Below, in pieces: positions 1-5,422 of a stretch of 6,532 bases of DNA (the stretch's first letter is position 1; the number at the start of each line of letters is the position of its first letter). Position numbers and translations under genes: made by a program. Source of the DNA: Actinomycetes bacterium (lineage in GTDB: Bacteria; Actinomycetota; Acidimicrobiia; Acidimicrobiales; Acidimicrobiaceae); assembly GCA_021833085.1 (NCBI GenBank), contig JAKBGL010000070.1, positions 1 through 6,532 on the forward strand, read 5' to 3'. A model generated the notes under the pieces. It made no database searches, was not told the DNA's origin, and saw only the letters and a program-made list of their open reading frames with translations.

Positions 1-84
1 CATCAAAGTCAGAGACCGTTCTAGACTGCAGAGACGGAGCTGTTGTAGTTTGTCAAACGTCTCGCTCTGGCTAAGAGGAGTCAC
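1..84 (-). CDS. Possible divergent partial ORF at left edge (dubious)
   Basis: Reading leftward from a GTG at 84, one minus-strand frame stays open to the window edge (28 codons). It gives a normal-looking peptide that begins (M)TPLSQSETFDKLQQL. An AGAGG box (minus strand, about 94-98) lies about nine bases upstream of the GTG and could be its ribosome binding site. If real, this would be the N-terminus of a gene divergent from the phosphatidyltransferase. I recognise no family. An alternative reading is a plus-strand tail in frame 3 ending at the TAA at 72-74. The two readings exclude each other and neither is long enough to be convincing. Confidence 0.2.
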   Translation of the reverse strand, partial: MTPLSQSETFDKLQQLRLCSLERSLTLM

Positions 85-231
85 ATGCGACGACCTCTTG
101 CCCCGTGTAGTTTTGAAGGTTCTCTCCGTCTGTGGGTGTACCTAAGTTGATTTGTCTTTGTAGATCGTGTAAGTCTCTAAAGTAAAGCCGGTGGTAATCT
201 GATTCAGTTGAAGACCCTAAACTGAGCAAAG
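85..231. other. Intergenic region upstream of the phosphatidyltransferase gene
   Basis: No credible gene is visible in these 147 bases. A 21-codon ORF from the ATG at 85 has a GAGGAG box in front of it, but its translation (MRRPLAPCSFEGSLRLWVYLS) does not look like a protein. A TTGATT at 147-152 could be a -35 element, but no good -10 follows at the right distance, so I do not call a promoter. The region must carry at least the translation signals of the gene at 232. Confidence 0.4.
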
Positions 232-831
232 ATGGATAAGAAAGTTGCTTTGTGGTCGAGTCATTCTCATCAAAGATATAGATCGTTGTTAGCTACAGCG
301 ATTCCCAATCTAATTACAGCGATTCGACTTCTACTTTTACCCGTTTTCTTGTATCAGATTCAGACGCATACTTCTCCGATTGCGATCGCTGGAAACCTGG
401 CGATCATGGGTATTACAGACTTTTTCGATGGCTTCGTGGCTCGAAAGATACATGGTGTAAGTACATTTGGGAAGGTGTTTGATCCCACAGCTGATCGTAT
501 CGTTTTGGTAGTTGTTGCAGTTGAACTGGTGTATGCTCACTATCTTCCGCTAACAATTGCAGTCCCCCTTTTGCTCCGCGAGGCCCTTGTATCGATAGTT
601 ATGATTTATCTTTTTGTAGTGCGTCAAACTCGAGTTGACGTCGTCTGGGTCGGGAAAGCGGGCACATTTGCTCTTCTGACAGCACTACCCGCTCTAGTCT
701 TTGCCGGACACTACGGTGAACTGGGAATAATAATCCACACGTCAGGCGAGGTTGTCGCCGGCGTTGGTACAGTGGTTCTATATTACGCTGGACTTAGCTA
801 CGTAAAAGCCCTTGCACGACGGTCGAACTGA
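232..831 (+). CDS. CDP-alcohol phosphatidyltransferase family membrane protein (PgsA-like)
   Basis: A 199-residue integral membrane enzyme of the CDP-alcohol phosphatidyltransferase family. These enzymes move a phosphatidyl group from CDP-diacylglycerol to an alcohol acceptor. The full signature D-G-x2-A-R-x8-G-x3-D-x3-D is present: D66, G67, A70, R71, G80, D84 and D88, with a further Asp at 63. These residues bind the metals and CDP. The N-terminal PNLITAIRLLLLPVFLY segment (about 25-41) is typical of phosphatidylglycerophosphate synthases and related cardiolipin synthases. Further hydrophobic segments lie at about 50-62, 89-110, 112-131, 143-160 and 172-190, giving about six helices. Phosphatidylglycerophosphate synthase is the likeliest activity, but the acceptor cannot be fixed from sequence. 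The position resembles mycobacterial pgsA2 (Rv1822). An in-frame stop at 223-225 limits the start. The Shine-Dalgarno before ATG 232 is weak (GAG at 224-226), and the start lies about 24 residues before the conserved core, so a later start is possible. Confidence 0.9.
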   Translation: MDKKVALWSSHSHQRYRSLLATAIPNLITAIRLLLLPVFLYQIQTHTSPIAIAGNLAIMGITDFFDGFVARKIHGVSTFGKVFDPTADRIVLVVVAVELVYAHYLPLTIAVPLLLREALVSIVMIYLFVVRQTRVDVVWVGKAGTFALLTALPALVFAGHYGELGIIIHTSGEVVAGVGTVVLYYAGLSYVKALARRSN

Positions 832-899
832 GTTAAGTGCCCTTAGAGATAGTTGATTGGTCGCAGTTATAAATCAAGACGGGATTGGACGAGGATTAT

Positions 900-3452
900 A
901 TGAAGGCAGTCATAATGGCAGGAGGCGAAGGTACTCGACTTAGACCCTTGACGTCCACACAACCTAAGCCAATGCTACCGATGGCGAACGTTCCAATGAT
1001 GGAACATATCTTGCACCTTCTTATACAGCACGGTTACGAAGAGGTAATCGTAACCGTAGCCTATCTTGCTAACTCGATAAGAACCTACTTTGGAGATGGA
1101 CGTGACTTTGGGGTTAAGATCTCTTACGTCTCTGAAGACTCGCCATTAGGAACTGCTGGCTCTGTTGCAAACGCGAGAGAGCTTCTAAGCGATAGGTTCT
1201 TGGTGATATCAGGAGATGTTCTAACAGATATCGACCTAGGAGCGGCTCTACAGTACCACGATGAGCGGGGTGCAACTGTCACGGTGGTCTTGCAGAGAGT
1301 CGAGAATCCTTTAGAGTTCGGTATTGTTACAACGGACAACGACGGCACAGTTACCAGGTTCTTAGAGAAGCCGTCGTGGGGAGAGGTGTTTTCAGACACG
1401 GTCAATACAGGCATCTACATCCTTGAACCAGAGATATTTGACTACATACCAAAGGGCACGGTGTCTGACTTTTCTTCCGACGTTTTCCCTCAACTACTAA
1501 AGGCGAAGCGTCCAATATTTGGGTGGATCTCTGAAGGTTACTGGGAGGATGTGGGAACATTAGCTGGCTACCTCAAGGCGCATAGAGACATTTTAGATGG
1601 ACGAGTAAAGCTAGCCGTGGATGGATTTCAGGTTCGACCGAGCGTCTACTTTGGTCCCGGTTGTCAGGTGCACCCCGACGCGAAGATTGAAGACTGTGTC
1701 ATTATCGGACCAAATGTCAGGGTGAACAGTGGAGCGCATGTGAGACGTTACAGCGTGCTGGGAGCCTCTACTCGCGTAGGTGATGACGCGGTCGTAGAGA
1801 ACTCCGTCGTCTCCGACCACTGTTACCTAGGTCCTCAGGCACATATAACAGGAGCAGTGGTAGGAAGCAACTGTGACCTACGGAGAGGAGTCACCCTCGA
1901 AGATGGAGTAGTAGTCGGAGACGACTGCTATATCGGCGAAGAAGCCATTGTACAACCATTTGTCAAGATCTATCCGTCTAAGAACGTTCAGTCGAGAACT
2001 ACTGTAAACACTTCGATTGTATGGGAGTCGCGAGCAGTTAGAACGCTGTTTTCCGGTAGCGGGCTAAGTGGTCTCGCCAACGTCGACGTCTCTCCAGAGA
2101 TCGCAGTGCGACTAGGCATGGCCCTTGGCTCGACACTCCCACCACGTTCAATGATCGTCGCCTCAAGAGACACCTCCAAGGCAGCGAGAATGCTTAAACG
2201 AGCCGTGATGGTAGGTGCGAACGCCGTTGGAGTGTCAGTATCAGACTTAGAGGTCGGCCCGATGCCACTGGTTAGATATCACATTAAGTATTCGGGAGCT
2301 GTCGCAGGATTCCGGGTATTCCTTGGCGACGATCCAGATACCGTCGAGATAAGGCTTTTTGGTTCTGATGGAGCGGAACTCTCTGAGTCGGAGATCCGCA
2401 AGATTGAGAGGGCGATGGCAAGGGAAGACTTTCGGAAGATGCCATCATCCGAGATCGGAGACATCTCATTTCCTGGAAGAGTTGTAGAACACTATGCTGA
2501 GTCTCTACTAGGTGTAGTCGATGTAAAAAGTATTCGCGAACGCAAGTTTAGAATAGTAACTGACTACTCCTTTGGTACGGTCGGACTTTTGCTGCACAAC
2601 GTTCTCGCGAAGTTAGATGCGGACGTGTTAAGTTTTAATCCATATGCGGCTACGGGTAGAGCCATAAACTTGGTGCGCGAGGATCAGAGAAGTCGAGTGT
2701 CAAAGTCTGTGGTAGAGTCCGGATCTGATATCGGTGTTATATTTGACCCTTCAGGTGAATCCTTCGAGATCATTGATAATAAAGGAAGGGTACTGCTTGG
2801 TCAAAACTTTGTCTACGCGATGGTCGAGTTGTTCGCATCTGAGGCAGGCCAAGGTGACCAGATATTTCTTAGCGTGGAAAGTTCCAATAGATCGCTGTCT
2901 TTGGCTAGAGAACACAACGTTGAGGCGTATTGGGCTAAGTCTACACCTCAGGCACTTTGTCTTGAAGTACTTCGAAGCGCAAAGATTAAGACCGCAGGTA
3001 AAGGGGAAGTCCCATCGGAACAAAAACTTCCAGATACTCAAACCATTGGTCTTAGTCCTCTTGGAGCGATGGTGTTATCCGGAGTTGTCTCAGGGCCCGA
3101 CGGTATCTACAATCTGAGTAAACTTCTTGAGGTATTGACGCATCAGAACAGGCAGTTGTCTGACATTTCAAACAGTATCCCGCCGATGTATGTAAAGACA
3201 GCAAAAACGCATACTCCCTTTGAGCTTAAAGGTTCCTTGATGCGTTACCTGTTGGAGGCTGAGGCAAGCGAAGGCGTTCTGTTGGTAGATGGGATACGAA
3301 CGGGCGACTCTGACGGAGGCTTCACATTAGTAGCGCCAGACCCTGAAGATGCACTCACCAAGGTGACCGTTGAGTCCGATGGAGAAGCAGCTGCCTTAGA
3401 TAAACTGTCTCGAGCAATTGAGTGGGTTTCATCGATGTTGAGGGGAATATAG
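900..3452 (+). CDS. Sugar-1-phosphate nucleotidyltransferase fused to a degenerate phosphohexomutase domain (mannose-1-phosphate guanylyltransferase-like)
   Basis: An 850-residue three-domain cytoplasmic protein. Residues 1-235 are a nucleotidyltransferase that makes an NDP-sugar from NTP and a sugar-1-phosphate. They show MAGGEGTRLRPLT (6-18), K23 in PKPMLP, the metal-binding SGD (D106), EKP (156-158), NTGIYIL (169-175) and EGYWEDVGT (212-220, D217). Residues about 250-365 are hexapeptide repeats of a left-handed beta-helix. Residues about 380-850 resemble phosphomannomutase/phosphoglucomutase, but the catalytic loops are altered: no TASHNP serine loop near 465-480, DPSGES (616-621) in place of DGDGDR, and DPEDA (814-818) in place of the phosphate-binding SGTEP. 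Related fusions in actinobacteria and cyanobacteria are named mannose-1-phosphate guanylyltransferases. The nucleotide and sugar are not certain here. I chose ATG 900 because MKAVIMAGGEGT is the usual family start and GAGGA (891-895) sits just ahead. A TTG at 885 would add five residues. It lies 68 bp after the phosphatidyltransferase and may be co-transcribed with it. Confidence 0.9.
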   Translation: MKAVIMAGGEGTRLRPLTSTQPKPMLPMANVPMMEHILHLLIQHGYEEVIVTVAYLANSIRTYFGDGRDFGVKISYVSEDSPLGTAGSVANARELLSDRFLVISGDVLTDIDLGAALQYHDERGATVTVVLQRVENPLEFGIVTTDNDGTVTRFLEKPSWGEVFSDTVNTGIYILEPEIFDYIPKGTVSDFSSDVFPQLLKAKRPIFGWISEGYWEDVGTLAGYLKAHRDILDGRVKLAVDGFQVRPSVYFGPGCQVHPDAKIEDCVIIGPNVRVNSGAHVRRYSVLGASTRVGDDAVVENSVVSDHCYLGPQAHITGAVVGSNCDLRRGVTLEDGVVVGDDCYIGEEAIVQPFVKIYPSKNVQSRTTVNTSIVWESRAVRTLFSGSGLSGLANVDVSPEIAVRLGMALGSTLPPRSMIVASRDTSKAARMLKRAVMVGANAVGVSVSDLEVGPMPLVRYHIKYSGAVAGFRVFLGDDPDTVEIRLFGSDGAELSESEIRKIERAMAREDFRKMPSSEIGDISFPGRVVEHYAESLLGVVDVKSIRERKFRIVTDYSFGTVGLLLHNVLAKLDADVLSFNPYAATGRAINLVREDQRSRVSKSVVESGSDIGVIFDPSGESFEIIDNKGRVLLGQNFVYAMVELFASEAGQGDQIFLSVESSNRSLSLAREHNVEAYWAKSTPQALCLEVLRSAKIKTAGKGEVPSEQKLPDTQTIGLSPLGAMVLSGVVSGPDGIYNLSKLLEVLTHQNRQLSDISNSIPPMYVKTAKTHTPFELKGSLMRYLLEAEASEGVLLVDGIRTGDSDGGFTLVAPDPEDALTKVTVESDGEAAALDKLSRAIEWVSSMLRGI

Positions 3453-3461
3453 TTGGCGAAA

Positions 3462-3839
3462 TCAACTTATCCGTAGTCGCCGGGCGCGCAACCTAAGTTG
3501 AATGATTCGAAGCGCCCCCAACACAGTTGTAAGTAGTACTCCTCCAACAGCGGAGAATAAAAGCGCAACTCCTAAAGGAAACTTTCCCTTCAAACCTAGA
3601 AAATCAATAGGTACACTCTGGAGATTCTCTAAGATAAAAACGAGAAGAAGAACCAGAATCAGTGCCGATACTCCTAAGCCAACAAACAGAGTCGAGGTTT
3701 TACTTCTCTGCCCAAATCGGGTTTTTATGACGACATCGCTTTCAGATTCTGTCGTCGTAGTTGGAGTTAGATCCCTCTTATCAACCTTCTCCTCGATGAC
3801 TGATTCGAGGTTTTGCTCATTATCTGGTTCCGTTTCCAT
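3462..3839 (-). CDS. LapA-domain (DUF1049) small membrane protein
   Basis: A 125-residue protein of the LapA family, named after a lipopolysaccharide-assembly factor of proteobacteria. In actinobacteria, which lack LPS, its role is not established. Residues 1-48 are hydrophilic, acidic and Thr/Ser rich (TPTTTTESES at 25-34) and probably cytoplasmic. Two membrane helices follow at about 50-70 and 88-110. Between them is the family motif ENLQSVPIDFLGLKGKFPLG (71-90), which matches the usual N-x-Q-S-V-x-hydrophobic-F-L pattern. The C-terminus is very basic (RLRARRLR, 116-123), which suits a cytoplasmic end. The start is firm: AGGAGT (plus-strand 3845-3850) lies five bases ahead of the ATG at 3839. 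The gene converges on the nucleotidyltransferase gene with 9 bp between stop codons. The Thr-rich N-tail could be a kinase target, but that is only inference. Confidence 0.82.
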   Translation of the reverse strand: METEPDNEQNLESVIEEKVDKRDLTPTTTTESESDVVIKTRFGQRSKTSTLFVGLGVSALILVLLLVFILENLQSVPIDFLGLKGKFPLGVALLFSAVGGVLLTTVLGALRIIQLRLRARRLRIS

Positions 3840-3844
3840 TTTCT

Positions 3845-3850
3845 ACTCCT
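3845..3850 (-). promoter_or_regulatory. Ribosome binding site of the LapA-domain gene
   Basis: AGGAGT on the minus strand, with five bases before the ATG at 3839. This is one of the clearest Shine-Dalgarno boxes in the window and fixes the start of that gene. Confidence 0.75.
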
Positions 3851-3944
3851 TTGAAGGTAGGCTACTCTATATTTACAACTGTTCTACTCGATATAACGGT
3901 GGCATCCAAGCTCCGTAACGTCTGAGTCAATGTTCATAGGTCTC

Positions 3945-3957
3945 AGTGCTTCGCACT
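3945..3957. repeat. Perfect short hairpin AGTGC-TTC-GCACT
   Basis: A five-base-pair perfect inverted repeat around a three-base loop, in non-coding DNA about 105 bp upstream of the minus-strand LapA-domain gene. No T-run follows on either strand, so it is not a standard intrinsic terminator. It could be an operator half-site pair or chance. Confidence 0.35.
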
Positions 3958-3981
3958 AGCTGTCAGAGGGTCGTTGTCTTT

Positions 3982-3990
3982 TGATATGAT
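3982..3990 (+). promoter_or_regulatory. Candidate extended -10 promoter (TGaTATGAT)
   Basis: TGATATGAT matches the extended -10 pattern TG-n-TATAAT with one mismatch. No good -35 is visible at 16-18 bp, which extended -10 promoters can tolerate. Transcription would begin near 3997 and run rightward through the hairpins at 4101-4137 and 4212-4237 towards gcvH. The product would be either a leader of about 430 bases or a separate small RNA. This is a motif match only. Confidence 0.35.
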
Positions 3991-4100
3991 GTATCGAATG
4001 TATTGGACGTAACTAGGAGAGATGCGATAAGGTCCCGTCTCGAAGATCAAAAAGATAAAGCAATAATAATAGCTAATAGAGCTGTAATCTTAAAGCGATA

Positions 4101-4137
4101 CTCGCGTGCTAACGCACTTAGTAAATGAGCACGTGAG
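4101..4137 (+). other. Ten-base-pair hairpin in non-coding region
   Basis: CTCGCGTGCT (4101-4110) pairs with AGCACGTGAG (4128-4137) over ten positions with a single G-U wobble and a 17-base loop. The left arm can instead form a small hairpin with the loop: GCGT (4104-4107) with ACGC (4112-4115) around GCTA. The two folds exclude each other. This is the strongest secondary structure in the intergenic region. No U-tract follows, so it is not a Rho-independent terminator. A structured leader or small RNA is possible. Confidence 0.45.
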
Positions 4138-4211
4138 GAGTTTGATACTTCTAGATTAACTTAGAAACCAAACCAGTACCAACGCCGAAGGATATAGTTA
4201 TAGGCACTTTG

Positions 4212-4237
4212 CTCCACGTACTCACCGCCAAGTGGAG
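4212..4237 (+). repeat. Inverted repeat CTCCAC...GTGGAG
   Basis: Six perfect base pairs (4212-4217 with 4232-4237) around a 14-base loop. A competing pairing, TACTC (4219-4223) with GAGTA (4235-4239), overlaps it. There is no following T-run. It could be part of the same structured transcript as the hairpin at 4101-4137, or chance. Confidence 0.3.
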
Positions 4238-4393
4238 TAGTCGACAGTGACGGAGACGATCCTATGACTAACAACTTTCCAGGATAAACTGCTTATCTGT
4301 ACACCTTCAACATGGTTGTAGTTGCTATCTTTACCTAGAAAACAATGCCATTTAGATGCGATGCAAGGCTCTTTAGCGTTAACTCCAACTTAC

Positions 4394-4425
4394 TTGAACC
4401 TTTCCCAAGTAGTATCCGCTAGTAT
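4394..4425 (+). promoter_or_regulatory. Candidate promoter giving a leaderless gcvH transcript
   Basis: TAGTAT at 4420-4425 fits the actinobacterial -10 pattern TAnnnT and ends seven bases before the gcvH ATG at 4433, so transcription could begin at or near the start codon. A TTGAAC at 4394-4399 could be a -35, although the 20-base spacer is long. No good Shine-Dalgarno box precedes the ATG, which fits leaderless translation, a common mode in actinobacteria. A second TAGTAT lies exactly ten bases upstream (4410-4415). Confidence 0.4.
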
Positions 4426-4432
4426 TCGAAGA

Positions 4433-4816
4433 ATGAATCTTCCCGAGAATTTCAAGTACACAAAGGATCATGAATGGGCACAAGTTTCAGAGGGTGAGTC
4501 TGTGGTAAGGGTCGGTATCACAGACTACGCCCAAGACGCCCTGGGAGACGTTGTTTTCGTGGGGCTTCCCAAGATTGGAGAAACCGTAAGTAGCGGAGAT
4601 ACCTTTGGTGAGGTTGAGTCGACGAAGTCGGTATCCGATGTTTTTGCCCCTATCTCAGGTAAGGTTGTTGCCGTGAATTCGGAGCTTGAAAGTAACCCGG
4701 AGCTTCTAAATACAGACCCTTACGGAGCCGGTTGGATCTGCGAGATTGAATTTACGGATAAAGCAGAGGTAGAGACGCTGATGAACTCGTCTCAATATGA
4801 AGCTTTCATTGCTTGA
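4433..4816 (+). CDS. gcvH: Glycine cleavage system H protein
   Basis: A 127-residue lipoyl carrier protein. GcvH shuttles the aminomethyl group between the P and T proteins of the glycine cleavage system on a lipoyl arm, in the cytoplasm. The lipoylation site is K65 in GEVESTKSVSDVFAP (59-73), which matches the family motif. Also typical are YTKDHEWA (9-16), VGITDYAQDALGDVVFVGLP (27-46), P89-ELLN and GAGWI (98-102). I chose ATG 4433 because GcvH proteins begin M-N-x-P-E-x-x-x-Y. The frame is open back to a TTG at 4322, but that 37-residue extension is unlike the family. No genes for GcvT or GcvP are in the window. This stand-alone position before garA and ftsR is the usual one in actinobacteria. 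It may also act in lipoate transfer to other lipoyl proteins. Confidence 0.95.
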   Translation: MNLPENFKYTKDHEWAQVSEGESVVRVGITDYAQDALGDVVFVGLPKIGETVSSGDTFGEVESTKSVSDVFAPISGKVVAVNSELESNPELLNTDPYGAGWICEIEFTDKAEVETLMNSSQYEAFIA

Positions 4817-4841
4817 GTGTTAGGTTTATAACAACTATAGA
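4813..4841 (+). promoter_or_regulatory. Candidate promoter for the FHA/MerR gene pair
   Basis: TTGAGT (4813-4818) and TATAGA (4836-4841) are 17 bases apart, and each matches four of six consensus positions. The -35 overlaps the gcvH stop codon. Transcription would begin near 4848, leaving a leader of about 70 bases before the TTG at 4919. The match is modest, and read-through from gcvH is equally possible. Confidence 0.3.
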
Positions 4842-4847
4842 TAGAAA

Positions 4848-4874
4848 CTCTCAAGGTTTTATCAAGGTTGAGGG
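4848..4874 (+). repeat. Tandem TCAAGGTT pair within an inverted repeat
   Basis: TCAAGGTT occurs at 4851-4858 and again at 4862-4869, an 11-bp period that puts both copies on one face of the helix. The same stretch can fold: CTCTCAA (4848-4854) pairs with TTGAGGG (4868-4874) over seven positions, including one G-T, around a 13-base loop. It lies between gcvH and the FHA gene, just downstream of a candidate promoter. It may be an operator or a leader hairpin. Confidence 0.35.
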
Positions 4875-4908
4875 TAATCTTGTACCATAGCGTGAGAGAT
4901 ATAGATTT

Positions 4909-4921
4909 GGGAGTAACATTG
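4909..4921 (+). promoter_or_regulatory. Ribosome binding site and TTG start of the FHA gene
   Basis: GGGAG (4909-4913), five bases, then TTG (4919-4921). This decides the start over the longer in-frame options at 4868 and 4892, whose added residues do not resemble the zinc-ribbon/FHA family. Confidence 0.6.
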
Positions 4922-5401
4922 GTCGCTTGTCTTCACTGTGGGCACGTCAATCAAGAGGGGTCACGATACTGCTCCTCTTGTGGACGACCAGTTACGCTTC
5001 AAGAGGACGAGACGACCTCTAGTTTCATTCAACTTGATTTAGTTAGTGATACGGGAGACGAAAAGTACCTACAGGCTCTATCTGAAGTGCCCAAGGGGAG
5101 CGCTGCGTTAGTAGTGAAATCTGGAGTAGGAACAGGCTCTTGGTTTGTTCTTGAACGAGAGATAACGACGATAGGTAGACATCCAGAGTCTAATGTGTTT
5201 TTAGACGACATAACGGTGTCGAGACGCCACGCCGAGATACGCAAAACAGGAGATCACTACGAACTAAAAGATACTGGTTCATTGAACGGCAGTTACTTAA
5301 ACCGAGAACGAGTCGAGTTAGCGAGTCTTAACCATGGAGATGAGCTTCAAATTGGCAAGTATCGATTCACGTATATATGCTTCACTGGCGAACAAGAGTA
5401 G
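4919..5401 (+). CDS. garA: Zinc-ribbon and FHA domain protein, GarA/OdhI-like
   Basis: A 160-residue cytoplasmic phospho-switch protein. GarA (mycobacteria) and OdhI (corynebacteria) bind and inhibit 2-oxoglutarate dehydrogenase when unphosphorylated. Kinase phosphorylation of an N-terminal ETT motif makes the FHA domain bind its own tail and releases the enzyme. Here a CxxC-x10-CxxC zinc ribbon (C4, C7, C18, C21) comes first. DETTSSF (30-36, T32/T33) follows and parallels the GarA ETTSVF motif. The FHA domain spans about 60-155, with GRHPESN (86-92), SRRH (101-104) and NG (123-124), the usual phosphothreonine-binding residues. Mycobacterial GarA lacks the zinc ribbon, whose partner is unknown. 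I chose TTG 4919 because GGGAG (4909-4913) lies five bases before it and the zinc ribbon then starts at residue 4. Upstream in-frame GTG 4892 and TTG 4868 have poorer ribosome binding sites. It follows gcvH by 102 bp and precedes the MerR gene by 21 bp. Confidence 0.85.
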   Translation: MVACLHCGHVNQEGSRYCSSCGRPVTLQEDETTSSFIQLDLVSDTGDEKYLQALSEVPKGSAALVVKSGVGTGSWFVLEREITTIGRHPESNVFLDDITVSRRHAEIRKTGDHYELKDTGSLNGSYLNRERVELASLNHGDELQIGKYRFTYICFTGEQE

Positions 5402-5422
5402 AGAGACACAGAGAGATCTGCA

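Larger units (their letters stand above)
3840..4432. other. 593-bp non-coding region between lapA-like gene and gcvH
   Basis: I find no convincing ORF here on either strand. The longest open stretch, 4322-4432, is in frame with gcvH but adds a 37-residue extension not seen in GcvH proteins. The region holds the ribosome binding site of the minus-strand gene, a small hairpin (3945-3957), an extended -10 box (3982-3990), a long hairpin (4101-4137), another inverted repeat (4212-4237) and a promoter-like box next to gcvH (4420-4425). Short ORFs with plausible Shine-Dalgarno boxes exist, such as the seven-codon MTNNFPG ORF at 4264-4287, but none is long enough to claim. I see no glycine-riboswitch core, tRNA or other known RNA motif. 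Confidence 0.6.

Noticed and set aside
3..74. Plus-strand frame 3 is open from the left edge to a TAA at 72-74, reading like a short protein tail (...TVLDCRDGAVVVCQTSRSG).
   Set aside because: Only 23 codons, no recognisable family, and a competing minus-strand reading of the same bases looks equally plausible.
885..899. TTG start at 885 for the fused nucleotidyltransferase.
   Set aside because: It adds five residues (MDEDY) not found in the family, and the GAGGA box at 891-895 is placed for the ATG at 900.
2734..3117. 127-codon ORF in another frame within the mutase-like domain.
   Set aside because: It overlaps a well-supported gene, and the main frame continues through it with family-like sequence, so there is no sign of a frameshift.
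3482..3517. GGGCGC/GCGCCC inverted repeat as a terminator.
   Set aside because: It lies inside the coding end of the LapA-domain gene, has a 24-base loop and no T-run.
3502..3918. 138-codon plus-strand ORF opposite the LapA-domain gene.
   Set aside because: The minus-strand reading has a clear LapA motif, two membrane helices and a good ribosome binding site. The plus-strand product is an unstructured Arg/Ser/Thr-rich shadow.
4022..4030. Two-codon ORF (ATG CGA TAA) directly after an AGGAG box, downstream of the extended -10.
   Set aside because: The spacing between AGGAG and ATG is only two bases, and a two-codon ORF cannot be told from chance.
4322..4432. N-terminal extension of GcvH from a TTG at 4322.
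   Set aside because: GcvH proteins start at the M-N-x-P-E motif. The extension has no family similarity and no Shine-Dalgarno box.
3997..4432. Glycine riboswitch upstream of gcvH.
   Set aside because: I could not find the conserved glycine-aptamer core. The hairpins present do not match that architecture.
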